From Owenia fusiformis (lineage: Eukaryota > Annelida > Polychaeta > Sabellida > Oweniidae): a DNA stretch of 64,000 bases. The DNA is taken from NCBI GenBank assembly GCA_903813345.2, contig CAIIXF020000012.1:29772684-29836683 (forward strand), in the 5' to 3' direction. A program made the translations under genes and the position numbers. Of this stretch, positions 22,757 through 35,700 are shown in pieces. The notes under the pieces were generated by a model, which saw nothing but the letters and a program-made list of their open reading frames with translations, did not search any database and was not told the DNA's origin. Each line of letters begins with the position of its first letter. Position 1 is the stretch's first letter.

Positions 22757-23990
22757 TGTGTGGCTTGCTTCTTTAAAGGTGCAACAATTAGTGCAGAGGG
22801 ACCATTCAACGATCATGGACCAGCGTCGAAATATATTTTGTTTGGATATTTCATCAAGCCTCACATCATATTTTTATTATCTCCAAAAAAAACCTGGATG
22901 AACATTATTTCACCTGATATTCCCCTTCAAACATGGTGGATCGTAAAAATCTATATATATATAAGTGGGAATGCCTTTATAGAAGATTTGGACTGAATTT
23001 ACACTTCTTAATGCTGGAATTGATAATTTATCCATATATTTAAAGTCCCCGTCTAAAGTTTGAAAATATTTTTTTTTCATTCATTTACTATTTGTCAGGA
23101 CTTAAAAAGTGATTTTAGAGATTTTTGAACAAAAAAAAAATTTTGAAAAAAAAGTTGTGAGCATTTCATTTCTCAAATATTCAAATTTCCCGCCATTTTT
23201 CAAAAAAAGTTGAAATTTCTTAATCATCAAATATTTCTTAATGGATTTCAAAAAGATTATCTTTTTAACACCAATGCAAAGGTTGAACAAAGGACACACT
23301 ATTTCAATAATAAAATGCCATATTTAATGGGCCACTTCAATGTTTTAACATATCAAAAATATTTTGAAACATTAGTGATGTCACTAAGGTACCAAAAACT
23401 TTTTGAAAAAAATTCAAATTTCTTTTTCGATGTCAATCTTTTCTAAATATGTTAGACTTTCATAAAAAACCAATGTTGATTGTCTAACCAGGTAAAAAGG
23501 AAGAATAAATTATGTTTTAAATATCTTTGTACCATTGGTTTCTATGAGAACTAAAATTTTGAAATGCATTTTTCTCAGAACCATTTTCATGCACCGATAA
23601 GTTCAATTTTTGCTTGTTTATCAACCGATTTTCTTAATTTTTTCGGCAAAAAACATGGGAGGATGAATGCTATGCATTGATATGAATTGTGGCTAATTAG
23701 AAGATATGAGTGACCTCTAAAAGTTGGTTTTAAATAAATTCACAAATTTTGGAACAAAAAGTCTATCAAAAACCACTTTTTGAAATTTAAAAAAAAAGTT
23801 TCACATATCACACTTTGATAACATTGGGTAAGACTACAATATAAGCCAAAGTGGTTTAAACTTTACATGGGGCCTTTAAAAAAATAGGTATGTCAAAGAA
23901 GATGTTAAGCCAAATGTTGCCCCAATAGCTCAGAAAAACTAAAAACATTTGAATTTTCCCTCCACAGTCCTTGTTGCCCCTTTAAAATAG
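22757..23990. repeat. Dispersed repeat interrupted by a TTAA element
   Basis: The left part (22757-23039, 'aaaggtgcaacaattagtgc' onward) and right part (23876-23990, 'aaataggtatgtcaaag' onward) match the continuous copy at 27430-27835. The break holds the element at 23044-23875. Confidence 0.8.
23044..23875. mobile_element. TTAA-flanked MITE
   Basis: The ends (t)ttaaagtccccgtctaaag and the complement of ttaaaggccccatgtaaag are flanked by TTAA (23040-23043 and 23876-23879). The uninterrupted paralogue at about 27704 ('ccatacattttaagaaaatagg') shows the empty site. The TTAA duplication points to piggyBac- or Kolobok-type transposition. A related copy seems to lie at 61944-62715. Confidence 0.8.
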
Positions 23991-23999
23991 CTTTATCTA

Positions 24000-24315
24000 A
24001 TTGACAAGCCCTTTATTCCAGGATAAGAAAGGGTTCTATCTCCATCATTTAAACTCATTATTGTGTTACAGACGCAAAAGGTCCCATCTCTAAAAGCATT
24101 TTTTTTAAAAAGTAGCCTTAAAAATTGGCATTTCTTGCCATCCTGATCAGGAATGATTCGTCTTGGCTATATGATGCATACGCGTTCATGTCAACATTCT
24201 ATTTTACCGTATCACAAAGATAGAGATACCTAAATGTTTGCTCCCAGTTTTCTCAAATATGGTACATGAGGACATAGAACCTTTTAATAGTAGAGGGACG
24301 ATTTAGTTTCATCTG
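24000..24315. repeat. AAGGTTCTATCTC repeat, right copy
   Basis: Inverted relative to 18145-18420. It ends 'aatagtagagggacg', the complement of the left copy's start. Confidence 0.45.
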
Positions 24316-24635
24316 AGGTTACTGTACATTAGATCACACAACTTAGCCTACAAGTAGAGCCTCAACAAAGGAAAACTGGTCCAATCGCCAAAAAAGTAAA
24401 ACTTGTGCTTCAGAGCCCAAAATGTGCCAAACATTAGGAAAATGTGTTAAATTCAAATCTGTCTTTCAGGGTCCATATCTGCAGCAAGGAAAATTGTTAA
24501 GACATAAGCCATGGCTCATGTGAAATGTATTTTTGTGTTTTTAACACAAATTAAAAGTCAGAATATTGAAAAAAATAGGCATTTGTGATTTGTTCAATTA
24601 AAGTTAATGTCCGTCTTTTATTATCTGCAACTCCC

Positions 24636-24869
24636 GTGGCGGATCCAGGGGGAGGGGGGGGGGGCGGACTTTGTGGGCCCACATTTTTTTAGGGCCCCAG
24701 TCTGATAGGGCCTCGAAAACTGGCCTTTTTGGCGTAGTTTGGCCTTCTTAGGTCTGGTTAGGCCAAATTTTCAAGTTTTGGGCCCAATTTTAGGTCACGT
24801 TTTAGCCCAAGATTTTTTACTGAATCAAATTAATGTGCCCCCTTTTGTTAGCTTCTGGATCAACCACTG
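24636..24869. mobile_element. GTGGCGGATCCAGG MITE
   Basis: The ends 'gtggcggatccaggggg' and 'ctggatcaaccac' are complementary. The inside is a poly-G run followed by ggccc/gggcc-rich sequence. The same family lies at 48964-49180, 55353-55606 and, diverged, 7600-7985. Confidence 0.65.
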
Positions 24870-25582
24870 AACTCAAAGGTAGAGTAAATGGTAAATATAA
24901 TATCGGATATAACATTAATGAATATTATATTCTTTGGGGTTTGCTACTCCATGGAGTTGCCTTTTTCTGAGGCAAGACCCGGGAAGCAAGATTGCACTGA
25001 ACGAACCAAATGTGAATCATTCTTCCGGTCAGTGTTTTCCGGTTTACATGATTTCAAAGATTTTCCGAAGGAAAGTGTTGAACAGTGACTGATATGCATC
25101 GTTCATTCAAATGACAAGTATTTTCTTTTCAAAGTAACATTAATCTTAAAACGTAGAAGAAAAAAGGTAAGGAAAATAAAGATGAAGCCAAGTTTGCAAC
25201 GCAAAATCTTTTTTTAATTTTTTCTAAATTTAATTATAGCCTACATGTAAGCTTACATGATACACTGTAGATCTATTTATCACTGTATGCTGCCCTGTCA
25301 ACCCTCACGCATTAGGCGTGATCGTCACGCATTTGCTGGAAAAATAGAAATCACGCATCAATTTAGCGTGTATGATCAAATATCACGCAAATCATGCATT
25401 TTGTTGATATTTTTAAAAATCGTTTTTTGTGAAATGCCGGTACGGTAGAATACCAAACAGCGAAAAAAGTGAACGCATTCCGTTCGACCTTTGCACGCGA
25501 TTGCCGTTTATGTCACGCATTTTGTACAAAATTTGGGTATATATCACGCATTTGTTTCGAAAAAATTTACACCTACCCTTAA

Positions 25583-26323
25583 GGTGCTATGGAAGTTAAC
25601 AGGAAATGACAAAACAGGAAGTGACAATTTTTTTTGCATTTTTAGATATTTTTTGAATAAAGATAACAGAGTTCTGGTTTGACCTCCAGTCAATTTAACA
25701 ATTTCCACCAGGATCACAATGTGCATGGTCAGAATGACCCTAAACATGATGAAATAACCTTTTTAGCCCCTTGAAAGTGTGACTGAAAAAAAGCTAAAAG
25801 TAGGAGCGTAGGGAAGGTCACTGAACAGAATCTTTTGAATTTTTCAGAAAATGTGCCCAATATATTGCTCTAAATGATACAATCTTTGAAAATTTGATAT
25901 CATTCATAGAAAAAGAAAAAAAATGAAAAAACTGATTTGAAAAGCGATCTATTTTCCTTTTTATGACCGCCATTTTTGTTTAAGACAATTTTCTAAAATT
26001 TCAAAGATTGTACTAGTTAGAGCATTATATTGGGCACATTTTCTGGAAAATTCAAAAGATTCTGTTCAGTGACTATCCTTACGCTCCTACTTTTAGCTTT
26101 TTTTCAGTCACACTTTCAAAGGGCTAAAAAGGTTATTTCATCATGTTTAGGGTCATTCTGACCATGCACATTGTGATCCTGGTCATGTAAATGATATTTG
26201 AAAATAGTTAAATTGACTGGAGGTCAAACCAGAACTCTGTTATCTTTATTCAAAAAATATCTAAAAATGCAAAAAAAATTGTCACTTCCTGTTTTGTCAT
26301 TTCCTGTTAACTTCCATAGCACC
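25583..26323. mobile_element. Near-perfect 741-bp palindromic element, TTAA-flanked
   Basis: The left arm from GGTGCTATGGAAGTTAACAG (25583) is the complement of the right arm ending at 26323, with about 330-bp arms and only scattered mismatches. TTAA flanks both sides (25579-25582 and 26324-26327), so it is a piggyBac/Kolobok-type foldback. The high arm identity suggests recent origin or arm homogenisation. Confidence 0.85.
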
Positions 26324-26639
26324 TTAACTCGATTTCAAAGGTCACTATTAATCAGCTGTTCACTTCCCCGTTTGAGAGCCATAAGTTTCAAAATCTAACA
26401 TGGCTCTCGAAGTGAGTAAAGCGTATGCATAATGCATTTGTCACGAGTTTGAGCTGAACTTTTGCCAAAATGAAGTAGGCTAAGGGTAGTCTCTGCCAGG
26501 TTTGTTTATTGTGGTAAGCTTGTAAGTGCTCAGAAGCAAATAATTCATGTGCGCAAAATAATCAAATAATATGATTGGTTTAAACTTTGCTGCATATGCG
26601 CGCAATGTGTGCCATTTGTTTTCTCGTGATTTTGTTTCG

Positions 26640-26704
26640 CTTCATGGAGTTTGCGTTTCAGTGTAACTTCCGCAAAAATGGCGGACCATGGACAGAATTA
26701 ACAG
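26640..26704 (+). other. Possible upstream exon of ADAR (tentative)
   Basis: A promoter-like, CpG-bearing stretch ends in 'gaattaacag|gtaaaa'. Spliced to the acceptor at 29750, the frame stays open into the ADAR start (…GPWTELT then DNMAHG). A separate ATGGCGGACC in another frame stops quickly. This is only a splice-compatible candidate for a 5' UTR or N-terminal exon. Confidence 0.25.
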
Positions 26705-27347
26705 GTAAAATCACTTCTAAATTTCGAGAGAACTTTTTACCTATAATAGCAAAACTTTTGAATTATTTGTGCATTCTATCTATCAGATAAGAGTCTCAAG
26801 GGTACACTGTATGTAGGCAAATTCATTTTGGTAGGAGCACTCTGTTTAGTTTGAAAATGCACCCTTTATTATTATATATCAACACTGTAAATGTTTGGAA
26901 CTAGTCTAAAAATAAGCAATCAAATGACTATATTGCAACAGTATAAGAAAAAAATGGAAACATGTACAAGTCCTAGGTTTTGTATATTTCAGATAGTTGT
27001 GTATAATGTGCAGCAAAGCTGTGGCCCTTGGCTTTGTAATTTAGGGAGTTTCAGCCATGTTAATTTTCTCCAAAATAACATGGCAGAGAAGCATCAAAAT
27101 ATAAGAGGCCACAGATATGATAGCTAAACTACAAAACAAACTAAAATATACAAAAGTCAGGACATGTATAAATGTTTCTATTTCTACATATTCTGTGTCA
27201 ATATGGTCCTTTAATTGCTTATTTTTTAGATTCTAGTCGTAGTTCCAAACATTTAAAATTTTATTGTACAATGTAGATCCTGCAGTCCTAAGCTCACATA
27301 GGCCCTAGAACATGTATAAAAAATGAAAAGAGTTGAATACACCAAGT

Positions 27348-28988
27348 AAAGAGGGATGCTGCAATAGAAAAGCACAATCAAGACCCCTCTGGACTTTATT
27401 GCATGTTGAGTCGTACCACATATTCGCATAAAGGTGCAACAATTAGTGCATAGGGGCCATTCAACTACCATGGACCAGTGTCAAAATATATTTAACTTTG
27501 AACATTTCATCAAGTCTTAAATCTATTTTATTATCTACAAAGAAACACCCTAGATATTTCAGCTGATATTCCTCTTGAAACATAGAGGATCTTAAAAATA
27601 TATAAAAGTGGATTTCCCCTTTCTGAAGTTTTGAACTGAATTTTCACCTCTTTATGCTGAAATTGATAGTTTATCAATACATTTTAAGAAATTGATAGTT
27701 TATCCATACATTTTAAGAAAATAGGTATTTCAAAGAAGATGTTAAGCCAAATGTTGCCTTATTGATAGCTCAGAAAAAGTTCAAATTTTCCTATTTTGTC
27801 TCTACAGGCCTTGTTGCCCATAATCACCTAGCTTACCAATGAAAAAAACCCTGAATCTACCGCTTTATGTGCTAATTTTGAGATTGTGTTGACCGGTCAA
27901 ATTATTTTCATCCAAATTAATTATCTGAAACTTGAATAAACAGGAGAAATCCACATGTTTATATCTGATTGGTCATCAAAGGAGGACGGAAAGTATCGCA
28001 ACAGATTTCGGACAGTCATATGGATTGTGGCTATTCTCTGAGGATTTAAACAGGTGCATATCTTAGATCAATGCTTTACCTCCAGGAAAAGCACTCAAAG
28101 AGATGATAAAATAATTTCAACTTTGAGACAGGGGAGGTGCAAACAACCCACCCACATGTTTTTCTGAAATGTTGTTCTGATTTTCAACCCCATCCACCCC
28201 TGTTTTTACAATTTTTGTTGTATCAATATGTTGCGTTTTGACACACAGTTAACCACTTGAAAGGAATAGGTGATTCCTTCAGGGGTTTTAAAGATATCCA
28301 TTATGGGTGACCAAAATTAGCTGAAAGCAATGGATCGCATGAGTCTTCCCTATCGGAAAATAACATGGGGAATATTGTTTTCCACTTTATCTAAAAGGAA
28401 TCACTTATTCCTTTAAAGGGGTTAATTGTGTGTCAAAACGCAACATATTGCTGCAAGAAAAATTAAAAACATTTCAGAAAAAAATTTGGGTGGGTTGTTT
28501 GCATCTGCCCTGTCTTAAAGTTGAAATTATTTTATCATCTCTAGAAGTGCTTTTCCTGGAGGTAATGCATTGGCCTAACATATGCACCTGTTTAAATCCT
28601 CAGAAAATGGCCAAAATCCAACATATGACTGTCCAAAATCTGTTGCGTTAATTTCCCTCCTCCTTTGTTTAGTATGCACTTGGGCCTTCAATGATGCCCA
28701 TGGTATGCAGCATTGGATAAGTAACCAAAGGAACTCTGTAAATGGCAGGTCTGGAAATTCTTAAAGAAATTGACAACTGGCTTTAAATCTGATTTTAAAG
28801 TTTTAGATAACTTTTTTTTGAAGAAAATAATTCGACTGGTCGGCACAATCGCAAAATTAGCACATAAAGCGCCAATTTTGGTCTTCTTTGTTGGTGATTA
28901 AGTAGATAGGTGAATATGTGGTACGGCTCAACATGCAAAAAGTCCAGGGGGTCTTGATTGTGCTTTCCTATTGCAACATTCCTCTTTA
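27348..28988. mobile_element. 1.6-kb foldback element
   Basis: The TIRs 'aaagagggatgctgcaatag' and the complement of 'ctattgcaacattcctcttt' continue for about 80 bp. A second inverted pair (27850-28255 against 28405-28870) shares 'gatgataaaataatttcaac' and 'gttgcgttttgacacac'. The right end abuts TTAA. The left arm holds the dispersed repeat 27430-27835, so it is a composite. Confidence 0.7.
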
Positions 28989-29002
28989 AGGAACAATATT
29001 AA

Positions 29003-29319
29003 CCCTTTCACGACGATAGGCTCCATATGGAGCCCTATTATGTAATACCTTTCAGGACGATAGGCTCCTTTTGGCACCATTATTTTTATTCATATACATC
29101 AATGAAATGACAATATCTCCAGTTCTATGCAGTATTTTTACATCACTTCTTGACAAGTTGTTCTAATGTGATAATCCTTACTACAAAATTGTATTTCAGT
29201 GATAAAATTCAAGGTATAGGTCCTGGGGCATAGGTTATTTGCAGTTTCCCCTAAAAACCGCTCTTACTTATCCGTCTCCAGGGCCAACATTTTCCTTTTA
29301 TATTCACGTCATGAAAGGG
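29003..29319. mobile_element. TTAA-flanked MITE, CCCTTTCACGACG ends
   Basis: CCCTTTCACGACG (29003) pairs with the right end CGTCATGAAAGGG (29319), and TTAA flanks both ends. It has an internal duplication of 'acgataggctcc'. Non-coding. Confidence 0.75.
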
Positions 29320-29336
29320 TTAACAGATCTGTTACC

Positions 29337-29562
29337 AGGCCTCTCGCCAGGCTTTTAGACTGTGGCGCAGCACCACACTCTATTTAGCTCCCTCCACACC
29401 CTATTGGCAAATCATGACTGTTTCCACAGTCTAAACTTGACTGAATATACAATAATAGCATGTAAAAAGGATAAAACATATCATAAAAATGATTTATCAC
29501 GATTGAACCGTTAATCTGAAGATGTTAGCACCACACCCTAAATATTTCCTGGTGAGAGCCCT
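29337..29562. mobile_element. Short MITE
   Basis: 'ccaggcctctcgccagg' pairs imperfectly with 'cctggtgagagccctgg'. Inside, 'actgtggcgcagcaccacac' and 'agcaccacaccct' are related. The target duplication is uncertain. Confidence 0.5.
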
Positions 29563-29754
29563 GGTTAGTGGTTACCATTCTGTTACCATTCTGTATTTTC
29601 AGATCTCTTACTGCTCTGACAAGGACAATATTAACACATCTAAATACATGTAGTTCTATTAACTGACATTAATTCAAATTTTGTTTTGTTTTTAACACTT
29701 ATATTACTAGATTATAATATACCAAGTCACATGTTTATTTATATTTTAGACAAC

Positions 29755-32700
29755 ATGGCACATGGAGATGGAATCTCGAAGGACATGTTCTACCAGATCA
29801 GTCTACAGCAACAAGGAGGACTGAGGAGACCTACAACAGCTCCTAAATGTCTAGAGGGGACAGGGATAAAGGTAAGTTCATATACAGGGTGTTCCGAAAG
29901 AGGGGACGGGGATAAAGGTAAGTTCCTATACAGGGTGTCCCAAAAAAGGGGACAGTAATGCAAATGCTTATGAAGCAGTGTGTCTCAAAAGAGGGGACAG
30001 GGATAACGGTAAGTTCATATACAGCTCCTAAATGTCTTGACAGGTCAGGAATAAAGGTTAGTTCATACAGGGTGTCCCAAAAGAGGGGACATAGATAAAG
30101 GTAAGTTCATTATACAGGGTGTCCCAAAAGTAACAGCTCCTAAATGTCTGGAGCGACAGGGATAAAGGTAAATTCCAATACAGGGTGTCCCAAAAGAGGG
30201 AACAGGAATAAAGGTATGTTTATATACAGGGTGTCCCAAAAGAGGGGGCTGGAATAAAGGTAAATTCATACGCAGGATGTCCCAAATGAAACAGCTCCTA
30301 AATGTCTGGGATGGATAGGATGGATCACAGGTTGTCTCAAAAATAAAATGACTGATTTTGCTTGAGAGTTTTCATTGATAATTTTAATGCTGCATTTATT
30401 GTAACACTACAAGAAAATAAATGCTGTGAAAATGTGAACAGGATCCATGCAGTAACTAAGGGCAGCATCTGTGTTTTTGGACACCCTGTATATATGCGCA
30501 TTACAGAATACTGCCAATTTTCTTGAGTTTGACATTTTGGCTTTGAGCTATATATGGGGGAGGGTGATTTGATTTACACGTTCAGTTTGGAATTATTTGC
30601 TACTGCATGGAATATCTGTTTTCATACCACTTTGTCTAGTAATCCTGGGCTGGCATGTATAAATCTTGCCATCAGAATTCCAGGAAAATGCTAATTATTC
30701 GATCAACTTGAAAGTGTTTATGATTCAAGAAGAGACTAAAAGTGTCAACATCTGATTTGGTTTCAAGCGTGATGGGTAAATAACATGATGCCATTTTGCC
30801 CTTCAAGGTGCGATATTTACCACTGTGTGTCTTATGATTACAATTTTTTAATCTCCAGGCACCTACGATGTCCAGAACGGCCCATACCACTGCATATACC
30901 ACACAAAGAGAACAGAAATACATCCCTGGTCTTACGCAAGCTCCTCCCTCCTCAGCTTCCCTGCCCCCCACTCTAGCAACACAAACTCAAGGTATCACGC
31001 AACAGCCAGCTAAAAGCACCCCTAAGAAAGTACCAAAAGCATTGATCGATGCATTCTTAAGTGGGAAGAAAAATCCGGTGAGTGCAATAATGGAGTATTC
31101 ATCCATGGTGAGGTACACGACCACATTTCATGAAACCTCCGTTGATCATCCATCCATCGTGGACCGTTTTGCCAATTATTGTGAGATAGAAGGCATTGGT
31201 AAATTCCCTCAGGGAACGGGGAAGACGAAGAAAGAAGCGAAAACAAATGCGGCAAAGATTGCATTCACGGCACTCTTAGGTGTTGAAGAGGATGATGTTG
31301 AAGATGAAAAAGGTAATTGTCTCAATGTCTAGGATTTCTACTTACAGGGTGACACAAAAAGACCACTCATATAATAGTATGCATATTTGTCTGTACCATT
31401 TCTTACTTGTTCTTTAGCATATTAAATAAAGTAGACTCAATGGAGCAACTCCACTAGAAGTATAAATTTTGCCCGGAAAATCCAGGCTTTTTTTGTGTCA
31501 CCCTGTATTATCCAACCGATTAAGTTCAGAAGGGAAAGCAGCCATTTGTTATCCATCTTTCGTCTATTTGTTCAACAATAACTTGAATACTAGTGGACAA
31601 ATTGAGTTTAAATTTAAGCTCATTTATGACTTATATGGGTGTAGAATCTCTAGTAGAGAATTAATTTTCAATACGACCACCTAATTTAAAATGGTCATCA
31701 TTTTTTAGAGAAATGCAACTATGCTGGTTGATAGAAGTGGTTTTAAATGTATACATGTACATGTAATAGTACATTTTTGGACTAAAGAGTTACAGTGTAC
31801 TTAATATAATGCTGTATTTGATATCTGTACATGTATTTCACCATTTTCAGAATCTGGTAAAGTACTATTTGATTCTCATGGACGTAAGATTGTGATGAAG
31901 AGCAATGTTAATGAGCCTAGCAGACCAGCCGTCCAAGAAGAAGATACCAATGATGAATACATACCAGGTTTGCATTGAATATATAGGGGTTATGCACTGG
32001 GAGGTTTTGGATATGGGGTTTATCCAGAGGGATATATGCATATCTACCTGAGGAACCATAGGGACGGAAGGTAGATGTGAAATTCTCAATAGTGATAAAC
32101 CCCATATCCAAACAAGTCGTACATTACGGCTTTATCCTATCAAAATTTTTTCACATTTTTTAGAATTTTTTTCTATTTTTTTCACATTTTTTTCTTAAAT
32201 TTTTCAACTTTTGTTTTCAAAAATTTTGTTCAACTTTCTGGAGCCTCAGAATCAGGATACAGGACATATCTTACCAACTTATCTCTCTAAAACTCTTCAT
32301 AGAATAAATCTTTTTATCTCACAATAAACCTTTATAGTATTCAGATGGGTTTCTACAATATTTCTTTTCATTGTTTATATCTACAAAATCTACATAAGTA
32401 CTGGTCAGATTTTGTGTATGAATCAGCCTACACACCTGGCAAATGTAGTACTCCAAAGGCTGTTTTGGTGTTGCTTTTTGAAAATCAAAGACAGGTGATA
32501 TTTTGTATCTCCATGAAAAATATTCATTATACAAGTCATCATCTTTGTCTAGTTTCTGTAAATAGTTCGCTAAATCGGCTGGTGAAGTAAAATCACGAAT
32601 GTCAATATAAGACTTTGGTGGTAGATATTTCTCATGGTTTGCACCTCCAAGAATTATGGGTACCACCTCTCTTATTGCAAGTGCTAGCCACAACTTCTCT

Positions 32701-35700
32701 GTTATGTAATCCTGACAGATATTATTCTCAAATGCAAGGTAAAACTTGTATGTCTTAAAAAGAGTATTTTCACAGTCATTTGATGTTGGACAATTCAGGG
32801 TGCCACATCCACCGTAGATATCCACTGGAACATGCTTGCCTAGCTCTTTTACATAATCCTGTCGGTTACTTCGTGGGTTACAGTTGCTGACAGCCCAGAA
32901 CAGAAGTTTGTTTTTTCTTGCCGCGAAGTCAATTCTGGTATCTAAAAACATGTTATAGATCACGTTGTATGTCCATATATGAGTGCCATTATATTTCCCA
33001 TATGGAAGCCAAACCAGACTTGATGGATAGTAGTTTATGGTACCGTTGAACATTTTCTGATTAGTTACATACGTTGCGATTTCGTTAGCCATTAATGGTG
33101 GACTTTCAAGGTTATAATACAACCAAATTTGTCCGGGCTGTCGCTTCGGCATTGAATACACATGTGGTTCAAAATAATGAAATAAGACAGCAACACTGTC
33201 TTCAATTGCGCTCTCGTCATGTGTAAACTCACATTTCAAATCTGGGCATTCACTGAACATGTCATTGATTTGTTCTTGTGTAAATTTATCGGGATGATAC
33301 ATCATTAAGATTGTTGTTTGGTTGACATTGCTGACATGTCTTACATTAGGATGTACAAAGTAGCCTGGGAACAAGTAGATCGCCAAAGTGACAATAATAC
33401 CGACTCCAATGATCAGCTTTAATACTTGGACCTTCCTCGATGCTATCGTTTTCAACATCATTCCAACTGAAAATGCATTATTGTAAAAATCTTTAGTTTT
33501 CCTGATATAAAGTATGCACTTTGGGGATTTTTAGAAAATAGACATGAAAAGGAATGACATTAGCCAGAAATATTCTAAAATTGAAACAAGTTTTTGTTTG
33601 GCCGCTCGCTAGATCTGATTCTCTCTTTAATAAAAGACAAGTGAAGTTTTATACTATATTGACTGTCATGTGTCATTTAATCAGATAAAAATGTACCAAG
33701 ATTAGCAATAGTAATTTAAATGGTTGGACTTAATTTCTCAATTCGTTGGTAATGCAGACAGACCATTGACTACAATTCCACTTATTGCTACATATATTAT
33801 CCAAGTTTAACATTAAAACATTCTGATACTCATAGTATCTTTGTGTTTCGCCAACTCTAAAGGCTGAGAAAAAATGAGATGTCATGGTTTATCATGATGT
33901 TAGCAAATATTGATTTTAAAGTACTTACTTGTAAATTACTTACGGTACTTGGGTGTACATGTAGGTATTAGTATTCAAGGAAGTAGATCGGCTTTACTCA
34001 TCTACTTGATTCATTAGTTTCCTGTTTTTCATCACTATTATAACAGTGGGCTATAATTTACAGGTAGTTACATGGGCTTTCAATGTCTCTTGAAAGCCCA
34101 TGGTAACTATTAGAGTATATCACTCACTTGTGTGTCTGTCCGTCTGTCAGTCTTTCCATCAGGCTGTCAACAATAATGGCATATTTTGAAACATCTGTCG
34201 GTAGGATTCCTGTTTTAAGTTATTTTTGTTCAACATCAATACAGTAACCCCCCTCCCCCCTATGACTCCCTGTTCAATAGCTCCCTTATTTTCAAAATGG
34301 CCACCATTTCACCTTTGCTCCATTTAGTAGCTTTATAAATAATTTCAGGTTTTCATCATTGTAAAAACCAATGTCACTGTAAATAGTTTTATTAAATGAT
34401 TTTGTAAAAAAATCTACAAAAATTTATATCCCCTTTTTTTTATCCATTTGTCATAATAGTGGCATGTTTTAAAACCACTATTGATAGGATTCCCATTTTA
34501 AGTTCATTTGGTTCATCAATACAGAAATCCTCCCCACGAGTTCCAGTTCAAAAACATGCCTATTTTCAAAATGGCTCTTTTTGAGCAACACCATGTGAGC
34601 CCAGTACCCATGGTACTATTTTTATAATTGATATCACCACCATACTGTACTTCACTCATCTTATCTCAGTTTGGATATCCAGATATAAAAACCTTTCAAA
34701 TATTACCTATATTTATTCAGAGTATCTTTGATCTGTAAATAACCTATATGCAAAAAGAATAATATATCGTATTGTATTATAAAAAAAATGCTTCACTCCT
34801 CTTGATATGAACAGTATTGTGAACTAATATTTTAAATATGACTGTAATGTCATATCATGTTTTGCTGATAAGAAAAGACAATGGTTCACATCTGGATGAT
34901 AAAACAAATATATACCGTTGTTCATAAATATGGATTATTTTCAAATTTACCGTTGATTTCCTCATTTTCAATGCCCTCTCAAATTTTAATGAATGGAGAT
35001 TTTTCAAATATTTTTTCACAAACCTGTCAGGAAAAAGAAACTTAACACAGTTATAACTAACAACATGTTTCATTTTCCAGGACTTATTCATTAGAATTCA
35101 TTCAAATCTTTGAGAATATTCTGGTAAAATAGCATATTCTTCAGACTAATAAAGGTTTCCTTGAATACAGTTATTTTAGAACAATCACTCTTGAATACTC
35201 TCATGCAATTACATTTTTATAACATTCATAGAATATCCCATATTATGAGCAATGGTGTATATACTGTATTAACGTATGCCAATGAAAAGTCTTGCCATTA
35301 TTATCCCACTGAACGAAATTCATAGGGATATGTTCATCTCTCCATTTGTTTGGGTAATAACTCAAATACCAATTCATGGATTTGGTTCAAATGTTATAGC
35401 CTTATGCCAATATGGGGGGGGGGGGCTTAAGAAGGATTTTTTCAGTATGGCCAGTTATTTAAAATGACTGCCATTTTTTGTAACAAGTAATCTTTAATGA
35501 TTCATATACCAGTTGACGATTTTGTTCAAATTTTATAAGCAGGTATTAATGGAGATAGGAGCTCTGTCAAAAAGGAATTCTCAAGATGGCTCGTGAATTT
35601 CAAAAATTTTTGAATTTAGGGGTTCATGCCATTACTCTGAAACCAAATACTCCGAAAAATTTAATAGTCTTAAACTTACAGAAAGAGAAATCAAACTTTA

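Noticed and set aside
24960-25087. Short frame with coding-like composition ending KESVEQ
   Set aside because: No clear acceptor, no partner exons and no recognised motif; it may be an exon relic but cannot be supported.
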